Assembly (NCBI GenBank): GCA_903907925.1
Contig: CAIVQB010000019.1
Coordinates: 1-37,754, forward strand
Reading direction: 5' to 3'
Length of the DNA: 37,754 bases
From: an uncultured Verrucomicrobiota bacterium
GTDB lineage: Bacteria; Verrucomicrobiota; Verrucomicrobiia; Limisphaerales; UBA9464
The notes beneath the pieces are model-generated. The model was not told the DNA's origin. It did no database searches and was given only the letters and a program-made list of their open reading frames with translations. Below, in pieces: positions 24,378-32,762 of the stretch. The position numbers and the translations under genes are program-made. How positions within the stretch are numbered: position 1 is the first letter of the stretch; each line of letters opens with the position of its first letter.

Positions 24378-25877
24378 TCAGTACGACTTGCGCAGGTGGC
24401 TGGGGAGGACGTTCAGTTCGGCCCGGTATTTGGCCACGGTGCGACGGGCGATCATGATGCCCTTTTCCTTCAGGCGGGCGACCAGTTCTTCGTCCGACAA
24501 CGGCTTGCCCTTGTCCTCGCCGGAGATCAGTTCGGCGAGGATGGTCTTCACGCTGGTGTTGGACATGTTTTCGCCGCTGGAGGTCGCGACGCCGGAGGTG
24601 AAGAAATACTTCATCTCGAACACACCCTGCGGCGTGGCCATGTATTTCCCGGAAACCGCCCGGCTGACGGTGGTTTCGTGGACGCCGACCACTTCGGCCA
24701 CTTGAACCATGGTCATCGGTTTGAGGTGCGCGACGCCGTTCTCGAAGAAGTCGGTCTGCCGTTTCACGATCTCATTGGCGATGTTGAGGATCGTGCTCTG
24801 GCGTTGCTGGATGCTCTTGATCAGGAATTTGCCGGCCTTGATCTTTTCCCGGATGTATTCCCGGACCTCTGCGGAGGTTTCCGCCTGGGACAACAGATCC
24901 TTGTAGGTGTTGCTGATCCGGAGGTGGGGCAGGTAGTCGCTGTTGGTGGAAACGACCCAGCCACCGTCCTCGCCGCGGATCACGGTGACCTCGGGTAGAA
25001 CGTATTGATTGGAGTCCGGGGCGTAAATCCGGCCGGGCCGGGGGTCGAGGCGGGCGATGTTCTCCGCCAATTTCTGGGCATGAGCGGCGGTGATGCCGAG
25101 GTGCCGGGCGATTTCGGGAAACCGGCGTTTGCCGAGCGCCTCCATGTGGTCGCGCAGGACCGTGTATTCCAGGAGTTCTTCGCCGCCGGCGCGTTCCATC
25201 TGGAGCATCAGGCATTCGCGAAGATCCCGCGCGCCGATGCCGGCCGGGTGGAATCCCTGGACTTCCTTGAGCGCAGCCTCGAGGTCTTCCAGCGGAATCC
25301 CGGTCGAAAAATTGAGTTCCGGCAATCCCGCCTGGAGATAGCCGTGGTCGTCGATGTTCCCGACCAGCAGCTCGGCGACCGGGCGCAGGCGTTCGGGCAT
25401 GTCGGAGAGGCGGACCTGGTCCAGCAACTCCGACTGGAGCGAACGATCCGCGGTCAGCGAATCGAACATGAACTGCCGGCGTTCCTCGTCGTCGGGGGTC
25501 GACCGGTTGACCGTGTTGCCGGCGGAAAAGTGGTCCCGCCATTCCTGGTCGAGCTGGAGCAGTTTTTGCAGGTCGGCGTCGAACTTGTCGACCGGCTCGG
25601 ACTCCGGTTTCTCGGTGGCCGGGTCGAATTGGGTGTCCGTCGGGGGTTCCGCGGGATCGAGCCGGGCGGCAGCCTCCTCGCCGCGGGTCTCCCGTTCCTC
25701 GGGAGTCATCTCGGTGATGGCGACCTCCTCGAGGATGGGGTTCATCTGGAGTTCCTGCTCCACCATCGCCTTCAATTCCAGCACCGGCGCCTGCAACAGC
25801 GCCAGCGATTGCTGGAGCTGCGGCGACAGCACCATCTGCTGCGACATCCGCTGCGAAAGTTGGAAACCCTGCGACAC
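24378..25877 (-). CDS. rpoN: RNA polymerase sigma-54 factor
   Basis: This 499-residue sigma-54 has the glutamine-rich region I (FQLSQRMSQQMVLSPQLQQS) that contacts activators, followed by an acidic linker. The core-binding domain spans about 120-280. The DNA-binding part follows (TMVQVAEVVGVHETTVSRAV, a helix-turn-helix), and then the C-terminal RpoN box ARRTVAKYRAEL. The start is GTG 25877, which gives the normal N-terminus. Sigma-54 directs RNA polymerase to -24/-12 promoters with ATP-dependent activators. No activator gene and no clear -24/-12 promoter was seen in this window. Confidence 0.96.
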   Translation of the reverse strand: MSQGFQLSQRMSQQMVLSPQLQQSLALLQAPVLELKAMVEQELQMNPILEEVAITEMTPEERETRGEEAAARLDPAEPPTDTQFDPATEKPESEPVDKFDADLQKLLQLDQEWRDHFSAGNTVNRSTPDDEERRQFMFDSLTADRSLQSELLDQVRLSDMPERLRPVAELLVGNIDDHGYLQAGLPELNFSTGIPLEDLEAALKEVQGFHPAGIGARDLRECLMLQMERAGGEELLEYTVLRDHMEALGKRRFPEIARHLGITAAHAQKLAENIARLDPRPGRIYAPDSNQYVLPEVTVIRGEDGGWVVSTNSDYLPHLRISNTYKDLLSQAETSAEVREYIREKIKAGKFLIKSIQQRQSTILNIANEIVKRQTDFFENGVAHLKPMTMVQVAEVVGVHETTVSRAVSGKYMATPQGVFEMKYFFTSGVATSSGENMSNTSVKTILAELISGEDKGKPLSDEELVARLKEKGIMIARRTVAKYRAELNVLPSHLRKSY

Positions 25878-26098
25878 CGGGCGCTAGATAAACGAGTTTC
25901 CTTCCGGGTACAAGCCTCCCCAAAAAATTTGGCATGAAAAATGAGTGGCCCTAAAATGCTGGATGTTGAAGGATGGCAGAAGGGAGAACACCCGGTGGGC
26001 GGCTGGTCGATCGGGTTGTCGGGGGCGGGCGATCGTTGGATCGGTTTGGGAAACTTCGCTCTTCGCAGCTTTGCCTGACCGTGGGTAGCTTCGCGGCT

Positions 26099-26902
26099 GT
26101 GTCCGTTCAGTTCACGATCCTCGGCAGCGGTTCCGGGGGGAATTGTGCCTACTTGGAGGCCGGGGAAACCCGTATCCTGATTGATGCCGGCTTCAGCGCG
26201 CGCCAGATCCGGGAGCGTCTCGCCGGGATCGGTCGGGCCCCAGAGAGTTTGACCGGAATCCTGGTCACCCACGAGCACGGCGACCACATTCAAGGGCTGG
26301 GCACGCTCTGCGGAAAGACCGGCACCCCCATCTACGCCAATCGCTTCACCTGCGAGGCGATCCAAGGTGCTTTCCCGGGGGCGCGCTTTTCTTTTTCGGT
26401 GTTCGAAACGGGCGCCAGTTTCTCCGTCGGCGGAGTGGAGGTGGATACCTTCAGCGTGCCCCACGACGCCATGGATCCGGTCGGCTTCCTGCTCCGAACC
26501 GCGGCTGGTAACATCGGATTCCTCACCGATCTAGGTCATGCCACCCGACTCATCCTCGAACGGGTCCGACCGGCCAATCTCCTGGTCCTCGAATCGAATC
26601 ACGACCTCAAGTTGCTTCAGGACGACACCCGTCGGCCGTGGAGCACCAAGCAGCGTATTCTCTCGCGGCACGGCCATCTTTCGAACGAAGCGGCGGCGGC
26701 GGTCGCGGAGCAGTTGGCAGCGGCACATCTCCGGCGGATCTACCTCGGGCATCTGAGCCGGGATTGCAATCGACCGGAGCTGGCCCGCAAGGCGGTCGGC
26801 GGCCGGCTTGCGGAAATCGGTGCCACCCACATCACGGTGGAAGACACTTCGCAGGAAGAACCGTGCGCCACGGTATCCCTTTCCACTCCGGTCGCGGCGT
26901 GA
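26099..26902 (+). CDS. MBL-fold metallohydrolase (YycJ/WalJ-like)
   Basis: This 267-residue protein from GTG 26099 begins at the family N-terminus (VQFTILGSGSGGNCAYLE). The metal-binding HxHxDH is H58-E59-H60-G61-D62-H63. Further histidines lie in SVPHDAMDP, and VLESNHD is the YycJ-type motif. YycJ/WalJ proteins are beta-lactamase-fold exonucleases or hydrolases with a role in DNA or cell-wall maintenance; which one applies here is unknown. The frame is open upstream but that part reads as non-coding. Its TGA overlaps the start of the next gene (GTGA), coupling their translation. Confidence 0.88.
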   Translation: MSVQFTILGSGSGGNCAYLEAGETRILIDAGFSARQIRERLAGIGRAPESLTGILVTHEHGDHIQGLGTLCGKTGTPIYANRFTCEAIQGAFPGARFSFSVFETGASFSVGGVEVDTFSVPHDAMDPVGFLLRTAAGNIGFLTDLGHATRLILERVRPANLLVLESNHDLKLLQDDTRRPWSTKQRILSRHGHLSNEAAAAVAEQLAAAHLRRIYLGHLSRDCNRPELARKAVGGRLAEIGATHITVEDTSQEEPCATVSLSTPVAA

Positions 26903-28512
26903 AGGCTCCCCTTCAGGGCCGGTTCGCCCTCGTCCTCCACGCCCATCTGCCTTACGTCCGCCATCCGGAACACCCCCGGTTTTTCGAGGAAACCTGGCTG
27001 TTCGAAGCCATCACCGAGTGTTATCTGCCGCTGGCCTGGATGGGCGACGACTGGACCCGCGACGGGATTCCGTGGCGATTGTCCCTGACCCTGACGCCGA
27101 CCTTGTGCGAGATGCTCGGGGATCCGTTTTTGGAGCGACGCTATCAGGCGCATCTGGAATCCCAATGTGAACTGGCCCGCAAGGAACGGGATCGGACCGC
27201 CTTCGATCCGGTGCTTCGACCGCTGGCGGAATTGCATCATCAACATCTGGAACGCTGCCGATCGATCCCGAACCCGGGTGCCTTTCTGATCGGGCAATTC
27301 CGGAAGCATCAGGACGCGGGGAATTTGGAGATTCTCAACTGCACCGCCACCCACGCGCTGCTGCCGTTGCTGACTTCGGAACCCTCTTCGGTGCGGGCTC
27401 AATTGTCCGTGGCCCACGATTCCTACGTCGCACGATTCGGTCGGGAACCGCGTGGTTTCTGGCTGCCGGAATGTGGTTGGACTCCGGAGTTGGAACCGGC
27501 GCTGAAAGAGGCGGGAATCCGCTGGTTCATCCTCGAAACCCACGGAATCCTCCAAGGTCAGCCGCCGCCACCCGCCGCGGTTTTCGCACCCGTTCAAACG
27601 CCGGGCGGTTTGTTTGCCTTCGGACGCGATCCGACCAGCGCACGTCAGGTGTGGAGTCGGAATTCGGGTTATCCGGGCGATCCGCGCTATCGCGAATTCC
27701 ACCGGGATTTGGGGCACGACGCGGAATGGGAATACATCGGTCCGCACCTTTCCACCCCGCGTCGGACCTTCACCGGCTTCAAATATCATCGCATCACCGG
27801 GCATCAGGTTGCCGCTGACGAAAAGGAACTCTACCAACCCGCCGCCGCCGCCGCCGCCGTGGCGGATCATGCTGCACATTTCGTGTCCGAACGGCTGCGG
27901 ATGTGTTCCGAAGCGCGAAGTCTGTTGGGCCGCGTCCCGATGATGGTGGCTCCGTACGATGCCGAATTGTTCGGCCATTGGTGGCATGAAGGGCCGGCCT
28001 TTCTGGATCAGGTCGTGCGCCGGATGTGTCGGCCCGATTCAGGACTTTGCATGGTTACGCCCGGTCAGTTTCTCGACGAGAACCCCAGTCATTCGATCTC
28101 CATGCCAGCCGCTTCGACCTGGGGAGAGGGCGGGCATATGGGAGTCTGGCTCGATGAATCCAATGCGTGGATGCAGACCCCATTGCGTCGGGCGGGCTGG
28201 ACAATGCGATCCCTGGCCGACCGATTTTCCGGTCGCCCGCTGGAGGCGAATGTCGACCGGGCCCTCCGCCAAGCCGGCCGGGAATTGCTTTTGGCCCAAT
28301 CCAGCGACTGGCCGTTCCTGGTCAAAATGGGAACTGCCGGCGACTACCCCGCGGTCCGCTTTCAACAACACGTCTCGAATTTCAAGGTTCTCGCCGAAGG
28401 CCTGACGACCTCCAGCAACGCCGCGTTTCAAGTCCGTCTTGCCGAGATGGAGGCCCGGAATCCGTTGTTCGCCGACCTCGACTGGCGGGCATGGTGTTCG
28501 CGCGGATCGTGA
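26899..28512 (+). CDS. GH57 1,4-alpha-glucan branching enzyme (DUF1957)
   Basis: This 537-residue protein from GTG 26899 overlaps the MBL gene by 4 bases. The GH57 motifs are present: HAHLPY (residues 14-19), WLPECGW with nucleophile E191, and PYDAELFGHWWHEGP with acid D354. These match the E183/D354-type pair of characterised GH57 branching enzymes of Thermococcus and Thermus. The C-terminal helical domain (RRAGWTMRSLADRF onward, through SSDWPFLVKMG) is the DUF1957-type cap. It should make alpha-1,6 branches in glycogen. It has no secretion signal, so it is cytoplasmic. It probably works with the DUF4912 gene elsewhere in the window, but that is only a commonly seen association. Confidence 0.92.
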   Translation: MKAPLQGRFALVLHAHLPYVRHPEHPRFFEETWLFEAITECYLPLAWMGDDWTRDGIPWRLSLTLTPTLCEMLGDPFLERRYQAHLESQCELARKERDRTAFDPVLRPLAELHHQHLERCRSIPNPGAFLIGQFRKHQDAGNLEILNCTATHALLPLLTSEPSSVRAQLSVAHDSYVARFGREPRGFWLPECGWTPELEPALKEAGIRWFILETHGILQGQPPPPAAVFAPVQTPGGLFAFGRDPTSARQVWSRNSGYPGDPRYREFHRDLGHDAEWEYIGPHLSTPRRTFTGFKYHRITGHQVAADEKELYQPAAAAAAVADHAAHFVSERLRMCSEARSLLGRVPMMVAPYDAELFGHWWHEGPAFLDQVVRRMCRPDSGLCMVTPGQFLDENPSHSISMPAASTWGEGGHMGVWLDESNAWMQTPLRRAGWTMRSLADRFSGRPLEANVDRALRQAGRELLLAQSSDWPFLVKMGTAGDYPAVRFQQHVSNFKVLAEGLTTSSNAAFQVRLAEMEARNPLFADLDWRAWCSRGS

Positions 28513-28575
28513 GCGCAGTTTCCCGGTAGGGCGAATCTCCCGGTGAGCCGAGTGGACGGCCGGATTTAACCTCGC

Positions 28576-28597
28576 CCGGAGTTCCGCGTTCACGCGG
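28576..28597. repeat. Dispersed hairpin repeat, copy 2
   Basis: This is identical over 22 bases to 13876-13897, with core CCGCG-TTCA-CGCGG (28584-28597). It lies one base from the stop of the ABC ATPase gene (28599), in the convergent gap after the GH57 gene. It may serve as a transcription terminator for one or both, though no T-run follows. Confidence 0.75.
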
Positions 28598-28598
28598 T

Positions 28599-29564
28599 TC
28601 AGGAAGCCAAATGGCAAGCCGTCCAATGCCCGGGTTTCAATTCGCGCAACGCGGGCCGCTCGACCCGACACCGGGCTTCGGCGAGCGGACAGCGTTGATG
28701 AAACGCGCAACCGGCGGGCGGATCGACGGGTGACGGAACATCACCGCGGAGAATGATCCGCCGGCGTCCGGATTCCGCATCCATCGTGGGAACCGCCGAC
28801 AATAGCGCCTGAGTATAGGGATGCGCCGGGTCGCGACAGACCGCCGGAGTGGGGCCGATTTCAACCACTCGCCCGAGATACAGCACCACCACCCGTTTGC
28901 AGAGATGTTCGACCACCGCGAGGTCGTGCGAAATGAACAACAGGGCGAGGCCGCGTTTGCGTTGGAGATCCTGAAGCAGGTTGACCACCTGCGCCTGAAC
29001 GCTGACGTCGAGCGCGCTCACCGGTTCGTCGCAGACCAGCAGCCGGGGTTCCACCGCGAGAGCCCGGGCGATTCCGATCCGCTGGCGTTGTCCACCGCTG
29101 AACTCGTGCGGATAGCGTCCGGCGTGATCTGGATGCAGACCCACCGCCTCCAGCAGGGCGTTGATGCGCGTGTTCCGCGCCGCGGCTGTCGGGGCGAGTC
29201 CGTGAATTTCCAGCGGCTCAGAAAGGCTCTGGCCAACGGTCAACCGCGGGTTCAACGAGCTGAACGGATCCTGAAAAACCATCTGGAACTGGCGCCGTCG
29301 TTTTCGCAGTTCCGACCGGGAAAGTGCGGTGATGTCTTCGCCGTCGAACCGGACCCGCCCGGCGGTGGGTTCCACCAGGCGCAGCACCGCGCGCCCCAGC
29401 GTCGTTTTTCCGCAGCCACTTTCGCCCACCAACCCGACTGCTTCGCCGGCCTCCACGTTGAAGCTGACATCCTCCACCGCGTGGACCTGGCGGGCCGGTC
29501 GTCCCCAGCCGCCGCCAACGAGCGGAAAGCGGACCTGGACCTGGTCGAGTTCGAGCAGGGGCAT
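28599..29564 (-). CDS. Oligopeptide/dipeptide ABC transporter ATPase (OppF/DppF type)
   Basis: This 321-residue ATPase from ATG 29564 has Walker [11 protein letters not shown]-loop [17 protein letters not shown], the signature [15 protein letters not shown], Walker [14 protein letters not shown]-loop [13 protein letters not shown], and the C-terminal [12 protein letters not shown] with [15 protein letters not shown]. The last carries the cysteine cluster typical of the Opp/Dpp ATPases. It powers peptide import in the inner membrane. It starts 10 bases after its partner gene. No substrate-binding protein or permease gene was seen next to it in this window. Confidence 0.93.
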   Translation of the reverse strand: MPLLELDQVQVRFPLVGGGWGRPARQVHAVEDVSFNVEAGEAVGLVGESGCGKTTLGRAVLRLVEPTAGRVRFDGEDITALSRSELRKRRRQFQMVFQDPFSSLNPRLTVGQSLSEPLEIHGLAPTAAARNTRINALLEAVGLHPDHAGRYPHEFSGGQRQRIGIARALAVEPRLLVCDEPVSALDVSVQAQVVNLLQDLQRKRGLALLFISHDLAVVEHLCKRVVVLYLGRVVEIGPTPAVCRDPAHPYTQALLSAVPTMDAESGRRRIILRGDVPSPVDPPAGCAFHQRCPLAEARCRVERPALRELKPGHWTACHLAS

Positions 29565-29574
29565 GGGATTGAAG

Positions 29575-30534
29575 TCAGGGATTGGGGAAGGGACACCGGA
29601 CCTGGCGCCCGTCGGGGAGTCGATCGAGCAACGGAGCTGCCCGATGACAACTCTCGCGGACTTTGGGACAACGCGGCGCAAAGCGGCAGCCTTCAGGCCA
29701 GTCGCCCGGGGTCGGTACGGTTCCCGGAATTGCCAGGAGCCGTTCGCGGGGGTGCCCCAATTCAGGAACACTTTGGATCAGCGCGCGGGTGTACGGATGG
29801 CGCGGGTGCCGGAGCAGGGCGTGCGCCGGCGCGGTTTCGACGATCTGTCCGGCGTACATCACGGCGACCCGATCGGCCAGTCCGCCCACCAAACCCAGAT
29901 TGTGGGTGATAAGCAGCATCGCCATCCCGAGCCGGTGTTTAAGATCGAGCAGGAGATCGAGGATCTGGGCCTGGATCGTCACGTCGAGCGCTGTGGTGGG
30001 TTCGTCGGCGATCAACAGTTTTGGTTCAGTGGCGATGGCCATCGCGATCATCACCCGCTGCTGCATGCCGCCCGAGAGTTCATGCGGATAACAGCGGATC
30101 CGTTCCGCCGGATCGGGAATGCCGACCTCGGTCAACAAGCGGAGGATTTCGGCATCGGTGGCTTTTTCGGGCCGATGAATCTTCAGCACCTCGCGGATCT
30201 GAGCACCGACGCGGTGGACCGGATTGAGCGCGGCACCGGGTTCTTGAAAGATGTAGCTGACGACCCCACCGCGCACGGACCGCAGGCCCTTGCCGTCCAT
30301 TTTCAGGACGTCGCGCCCTTCCACCTCGATTCGACCGGCCGAATAACGGGCCGGGGGTTCGGGCAGCAATCGCCCAATGCTCAACGCGGTGACGCTCTTG
30401 CCGCAGCCGCTCTCGCCGACCAGACACAACGTCTCGCCGGTGGCGATCTCCAGTGACACGCCATCCACGACCCGCACCCAACGGTCGTTTAGGCGGAAAT
30501 CCACCTCCAGATCATGAATGGCCAGCAGTGGCAT
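29575..30534 (-). CDS. Oligopeptide/dipeptide ABC transporter ATPase (OppD/DppD type)
   Basis: This 319-residue ATPase from ATG 30534 has Walker [12 protein letters not shown]-loop [12 protein letters not shown], the signature [15 protein letters not shown], Walker [17 protein letters not shown] and a C-terminal [15 protein letters not shown] followed by [11 protein letters not shown]. It is the OppD-type partner of the downstream ATPase, and the two form a heterodimer on a peptide permease. ATG 30534 (MPLLAIHD) is preferred over 30558, which adds a proline-rich tail. The permease partners were not found nearby. Confidence 0.93.
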   Translation of the reverse strand: MPLLAIHDLEVDFRLNDRWVRVVDGVSLEIATGETLCLVGESGCGKSVTALSIGRLLPEPPARYSAGRIEVEGRDVLKMDGKGLRSVRGGVVSYIFQEPGAALNPVHRVGAQIREVLKIHRPEKATDAEILRLLTEVGIPDPAERIRCYPHELSGGMQQRVMIAMAIATEPKLLIADEPTTALDVTIQAQILDLLLDLKHRLGMAMLLITHNLGLVGGLADRVAVMYAGQIVETAPAHALLRHPRHPYTRALIQSVPELGHPRERLLAIPGTVPTPGDWPEGCRFAPRCPKVRESCHRAAPLLDRLPDGRQVRCPFPNP

Positions 30535-30883
30535 GTGGGGATCAGGCGTGCGCGGCATCACCCGAGTCGTTGCCGCACCTTCCCGCACCGACGACCCGCG
30601 ATGCAAGATCCGCGGGGGAAGAGATTTGATCTGGAAAGCATGAAAACAGGAAGGGAAGAGGACGCGGAACGAAAACGGGAAAGCGGGAAGACAGGAAAAC
30701 GAGAGGGCGAGAACAAAGTCCGGTTCGATTCCGGCTACGCGCCTCAGGCTTTCGGCGGTGATTCCAACGTCTGCTGTCGATTCGTTTCAACCGATGCGCT
30801 TCCAGGTTCCCCTTTTCCTGCGTTCATGCTTTCCAGATCAAATCTCCTCCCCGGAAACACTGAGTTTCAACCTGGGTCAGCGA
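30535..30883. other. Non-coding interval occupied by a long inverted repeat
   Basis: This 349-base gap separates the OppD-type gene (minus) from the small hypothetical gene at 30884 (plus). It holds the inverted repeat listed at 30615-30852. I see no convincing gene in it; short open frames only reflect the repeat. A tRNA T-arm look-alike occurs near 30719-30738 but has no matching acceptor stem. Confidence 0.55.
30615..30852. repeat. Long inverted repeat, 38-nt arms (MITE-like)
   Basis: Arms 30615-30652 and 30815-30852 are inverted copies with 35 of 38 positions matching. The central 24 bases (30621-30644 and 30823-30846, GAGATTTGATCTGGAAAGCA and onward) are identical. The 162-base spacer (30653-30814) starts with GGAAAGCGGG-like purine words. 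No direct target duplication was visible. It could be a miniature mobile element or a dispersed intergenic repeat. Confidence 0.65.
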
Positions 30884-31258
30884 ATGTCCGACCCCTTGCG
30901 CCAGGCTCTGCCGCGTATGAACTCATGGACACAGTGGTGCCGGACCCGGTTTCAATCCGGTGAACGGATCGTGGAAATCGGTGACGCCCGCCTCGTGCGG
31001 TTTTCCAATGGCGGTTACCGGCTGATCGGTGGTTCCCGCGCAGACCGGCAGGCGGTCCGGGAATGGGCCAGCCTCTTTTATCACCAAGCGGTGTGGGACG
31101 AATCGGATCCGGAGGTTCCCGGCAAATTCCCCGGTCGGAACCGTCGCCGCTGTGACCCGATCCGGCTGCGCCATCCCGGGTTTCCGGGCTCTCTCGGACG
31201 CTGCCTGGGTCCATATCTCGGCCGCGTTCTGGTGCGCCCCGTCGTGGCGACACGCTGA
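30884..31258 (+). CDS. Small hypothetical protein
   Basis: This 124-residue product has no recognised family. From ATG 30884 the first 75 codons look genuinely coding: G/C-rich third positions, and a mixed hydrophobic/charged sequence FQSGERIVEIGDARLVRFSNGG with EWASLFYHQAVW. The C-terminal 45 residues are arginine-, glycine- and proline-rich and look less like a folded protein, so a frameshift or a shorter real product is possible. It lies between the inverted repeat and the next small gene on the same strand, 76 bases away. Confidence 0.5.
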   Translation: MSDPLRQALPRMNSWTQWCRTRFQSGERIVEIGDARLVRFSNGGYRLIGGSRADRQAVREWASLFYHQAVWDESDPEVPGKFPGRNRRRCDPIRLRHPGFPGSLGRCLGPYLGRVLVRPVVATR

Positions 31259-31334
31259 GGGCTGAGCCAGGCGGCGGTGCCGTTCGTCGTCGGCATTCGC
31301 TTGCTTCGTTGCAGCGTGGGTTCAGCCTGTCGCG

Positions 31335-31676
31335 ATGGCTGGATCTGCACCGAAATATGACACCCTGACGCTCGACGGTCTGGAGTACCGCTGGCTCTAT
31401 CGGCACGGCTGGGGAAATCTCCGTGGCGGTGCGGGCTACTACGGCGTGTCGGTGTCGGTGTGGCTGGATCCGGACCGCACGCGGGAATTGGTGATCGATT
31501 TCCCGTTTTCGAAATTTGGCATGCGGACTCCGCCACGCCGGGCGGTGCTGTTGGAAGCCGTGCTTCCGGCCCTTCAATTGGCGCTCGAACAAGGGTGGGA
31601 TCCGGAAAGCCGCGGGCGCGCCTACCGTCATGAGGTGGCGGAAACCGGTCCCGCCGAACCGGCTGCGGGTTCCTAG
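31335..31676 (+). CDS. Small hypothetical protein
   Basis: This 113-residue product has no recognised family. It is hydrophobic/aromatic with LTLDGLEYRWLYRHGWGNLRGG and SVWLDPDRTRELVIDFPF, suggesting a compact beta-rich fold, and ends in an alanine/glutamate-rich tail. Its stop TAG (31674-31676) lies in CTAG, which on the other strand is the original stop of the Lhr-like helicase gene before the IS landed (31673-31675). The two genes were convergent with overlapping stops, which supports both being real. Confidence 0.65.
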   Translation: MAGSAPKYDTLTLDGLEYRWLYRHGWGNLRGGAGYYGVSVSVWLDPDRTRELVIDFPFSKFGMRTPPRRAVLLEAVLPALQLALEQGWDPESRGRAYRHEVAETGPAEPAAGS

Positions 31677-31734
31677 CCGGGCGAGGATCCCGGAGTTTCT
31701 TCGTCGAGTTGCTGCCACCATTGATGGCACAGTC

Positions 31735-31742
31735 GTTCCAAG
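31735..31742. repeat. Left target-site duplication of the IS
   Basis: GTTCCAAG here is repeated at 33838-33845, directly flanking the two ends of the IS1595-type element. Eight-base duplications are characteristic of this family. Confidence 0.95.
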
Positions 31743-31767
31743 CATGCTTATCCGGTTTACTGACAAA
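31743..31767. repeat. Left terminal inverted repeat of the IS
   Basis: The 25 bases starting CATGCTTATCCGGTTTACTG are the exact reverse complement of 33813-33837. Identity ends after 25 bases, where the arms diverge. Confidence 0.95.
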
Positions 31768-31836
31768 GCCCGGATTCATTGAGGTATTCTCATCCCGTCG
31801 CGTGACAAAATCTGAAACTCGGGGTTTTCTCTCCGG

Positions 31837-32376
31837 ATGGGTGCTAGCGGCGAAACTGGATTCTTCGTGGGCGGAATCTACGAAAACTCGTTGGGTTTCA
31901 AGCGCACGATTCTCGCCTTTGCCCGAGATAGCGTCATCTACAAGGATGGATATGGGACCCACCAGTGCAAACGGGAGACCTTTAAGAAGAACTACTCCAA
32001 TTTTGCGGCAGAATCCTCCAAACTGTTTCCTTATACGGGGACGCAGCGCGAAAGGGTGGTGAACGAATACCGTGAACGCATCGACGTTCATCTATTTCGG
32101 GATGGTGTGGTGCGGGTGAGGCACCCGCGAGTGAACCCGGACGGATTGGAGAGTTTTATCGACCTGCGGCATTTGGGGGAACGGTCCGCGTTCTGCGTGG
32201 TCTTGGGTGAACCCCCTAGTTTCCCGGAAGTCAGAAGGTGGCATTGGTTCCGGCCAAATGAACCCGGAGCCATGGTGATTGAGTTGCAGGATGCCGACGC
32301 CAACCTCATCGGGAAGGCCGTGGCTAAACTACAAGCCCAAGGTAAACGACCTGACGCTTCCGGCCTTTATAAGTGA
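31837..32376 (+). CDS. IS passenger gene, unknown function
   Basis: This 179-residue product starts at ATG 31837, 94 bases inside the left IS end, and no family is recognised. It looks mixed alpha/beta: VGGIYENSLGFKRTILAFARD, a lysine-rich stretch with CKRETFKKNYSNF, then VNEYRERIDVHLFRDGVVRV, and a tail EPGAMVIELQDADANLIGKA. Its codons are less G/C-rich than those of the chromosomal genes around the IS, which fits an acquired element. The last 53 bases overlap the minus-strand 92-residue gene. It could be a regulator or accessory factor of transposition, or a selfish cargo; nothing in the sequence decides this. Confidence 0.6.
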   Translation: MGASGETGFFVGGIYENSLGFKRTILAFARDSVIYKDGYGTHQCKRETFKKNYSNFAAESSKLFPYTGTQRERVVNEYRERIDVHLFRDGVVRVRHPRVNPDGLESFIDLRHLGERSAFCVVLGEPPSFPEVRRWHWFRPNEPGAMVIELQDADANLIGKAVAKLQAQGKRPDASGLYK

Positions 32377-32602
32377 TGCTCCGGCGGGTGATGCGCACTT
32401 GGCCGTACCGCAAGAGGTTGGAGAAGAAGTGGCCCCAGAAATCAACGCGCCCTTCGATGGCGAGGCGGTCTACGACCGGAACCCCAGTGATGCGCCCGTT
32501 TGTTTTGGAGGCCGGCAGATTGTCGAAAAGCTCGTAGAGCAAGCCCGGCCCAATGTGGCTGCGCCCGCCGCGTTTTTCGCTGGTCTTCTTGGCTGTTTTC
32601 AT
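32324..32602 (-). CDS. Small IS-encoded protein, unknown function
   Basis: From ATG 32602, 92 residues: MKTAKKTSEKRGGRSHIG, then LLYELFDNLPASKTNGR and VDFWGHFFSNLLRYGQVR, ending in ITYKGRKRQVVYLGLVV. Third positions are mostly G/C, so it reads as coding. The basic N-terminus and hydrophobic patches suggest nucleic-acid or partner binding. It is downstream of the transposase on the same strand, with 160 bases between, and overlaps the passenger gene's 3' end. The frame is open upstream to 32752, but that part looks like an antisense shadow. Confidence 0.5.
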   Translation of the reverse strand: MKTAKKTSEKRGGRSHIGPGLLYELFDNLPASKTNGRITGVPVVDRLAIEGRVDFWGHFFSNLLRYGQVRITRRSITYKGRKRQVVYLGLVV

Positions 32603-32762
32603 TGCTTTGGGTTGCTGGCTTGGTGGAATGCGTTTAGAAGTTTGGCCGGTATGGAACAAAGCGAGCACACACCCGCACCCGCGGTGCGTTTGGAACGGAT
32701 GCGGGAGATGTTCGCCAAGGAAGGCGGCATCTTGGCCGAGGACTACGCCCACTTTACGGGCA

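Noticed and set aside
30719-30738. tRNA T-arm look-alike (GGTTCGATTCC)
   Set aside because: No matching acceptor, D or anticodon arm at the right distances; it lies in the spacer of an inverted repeat.
31760-31790. Promoter-like CTGACA and TATTCT before the IS passenger gene
   Set aside because: Spacing of 19 bases and only partial consensus; too weak to call.
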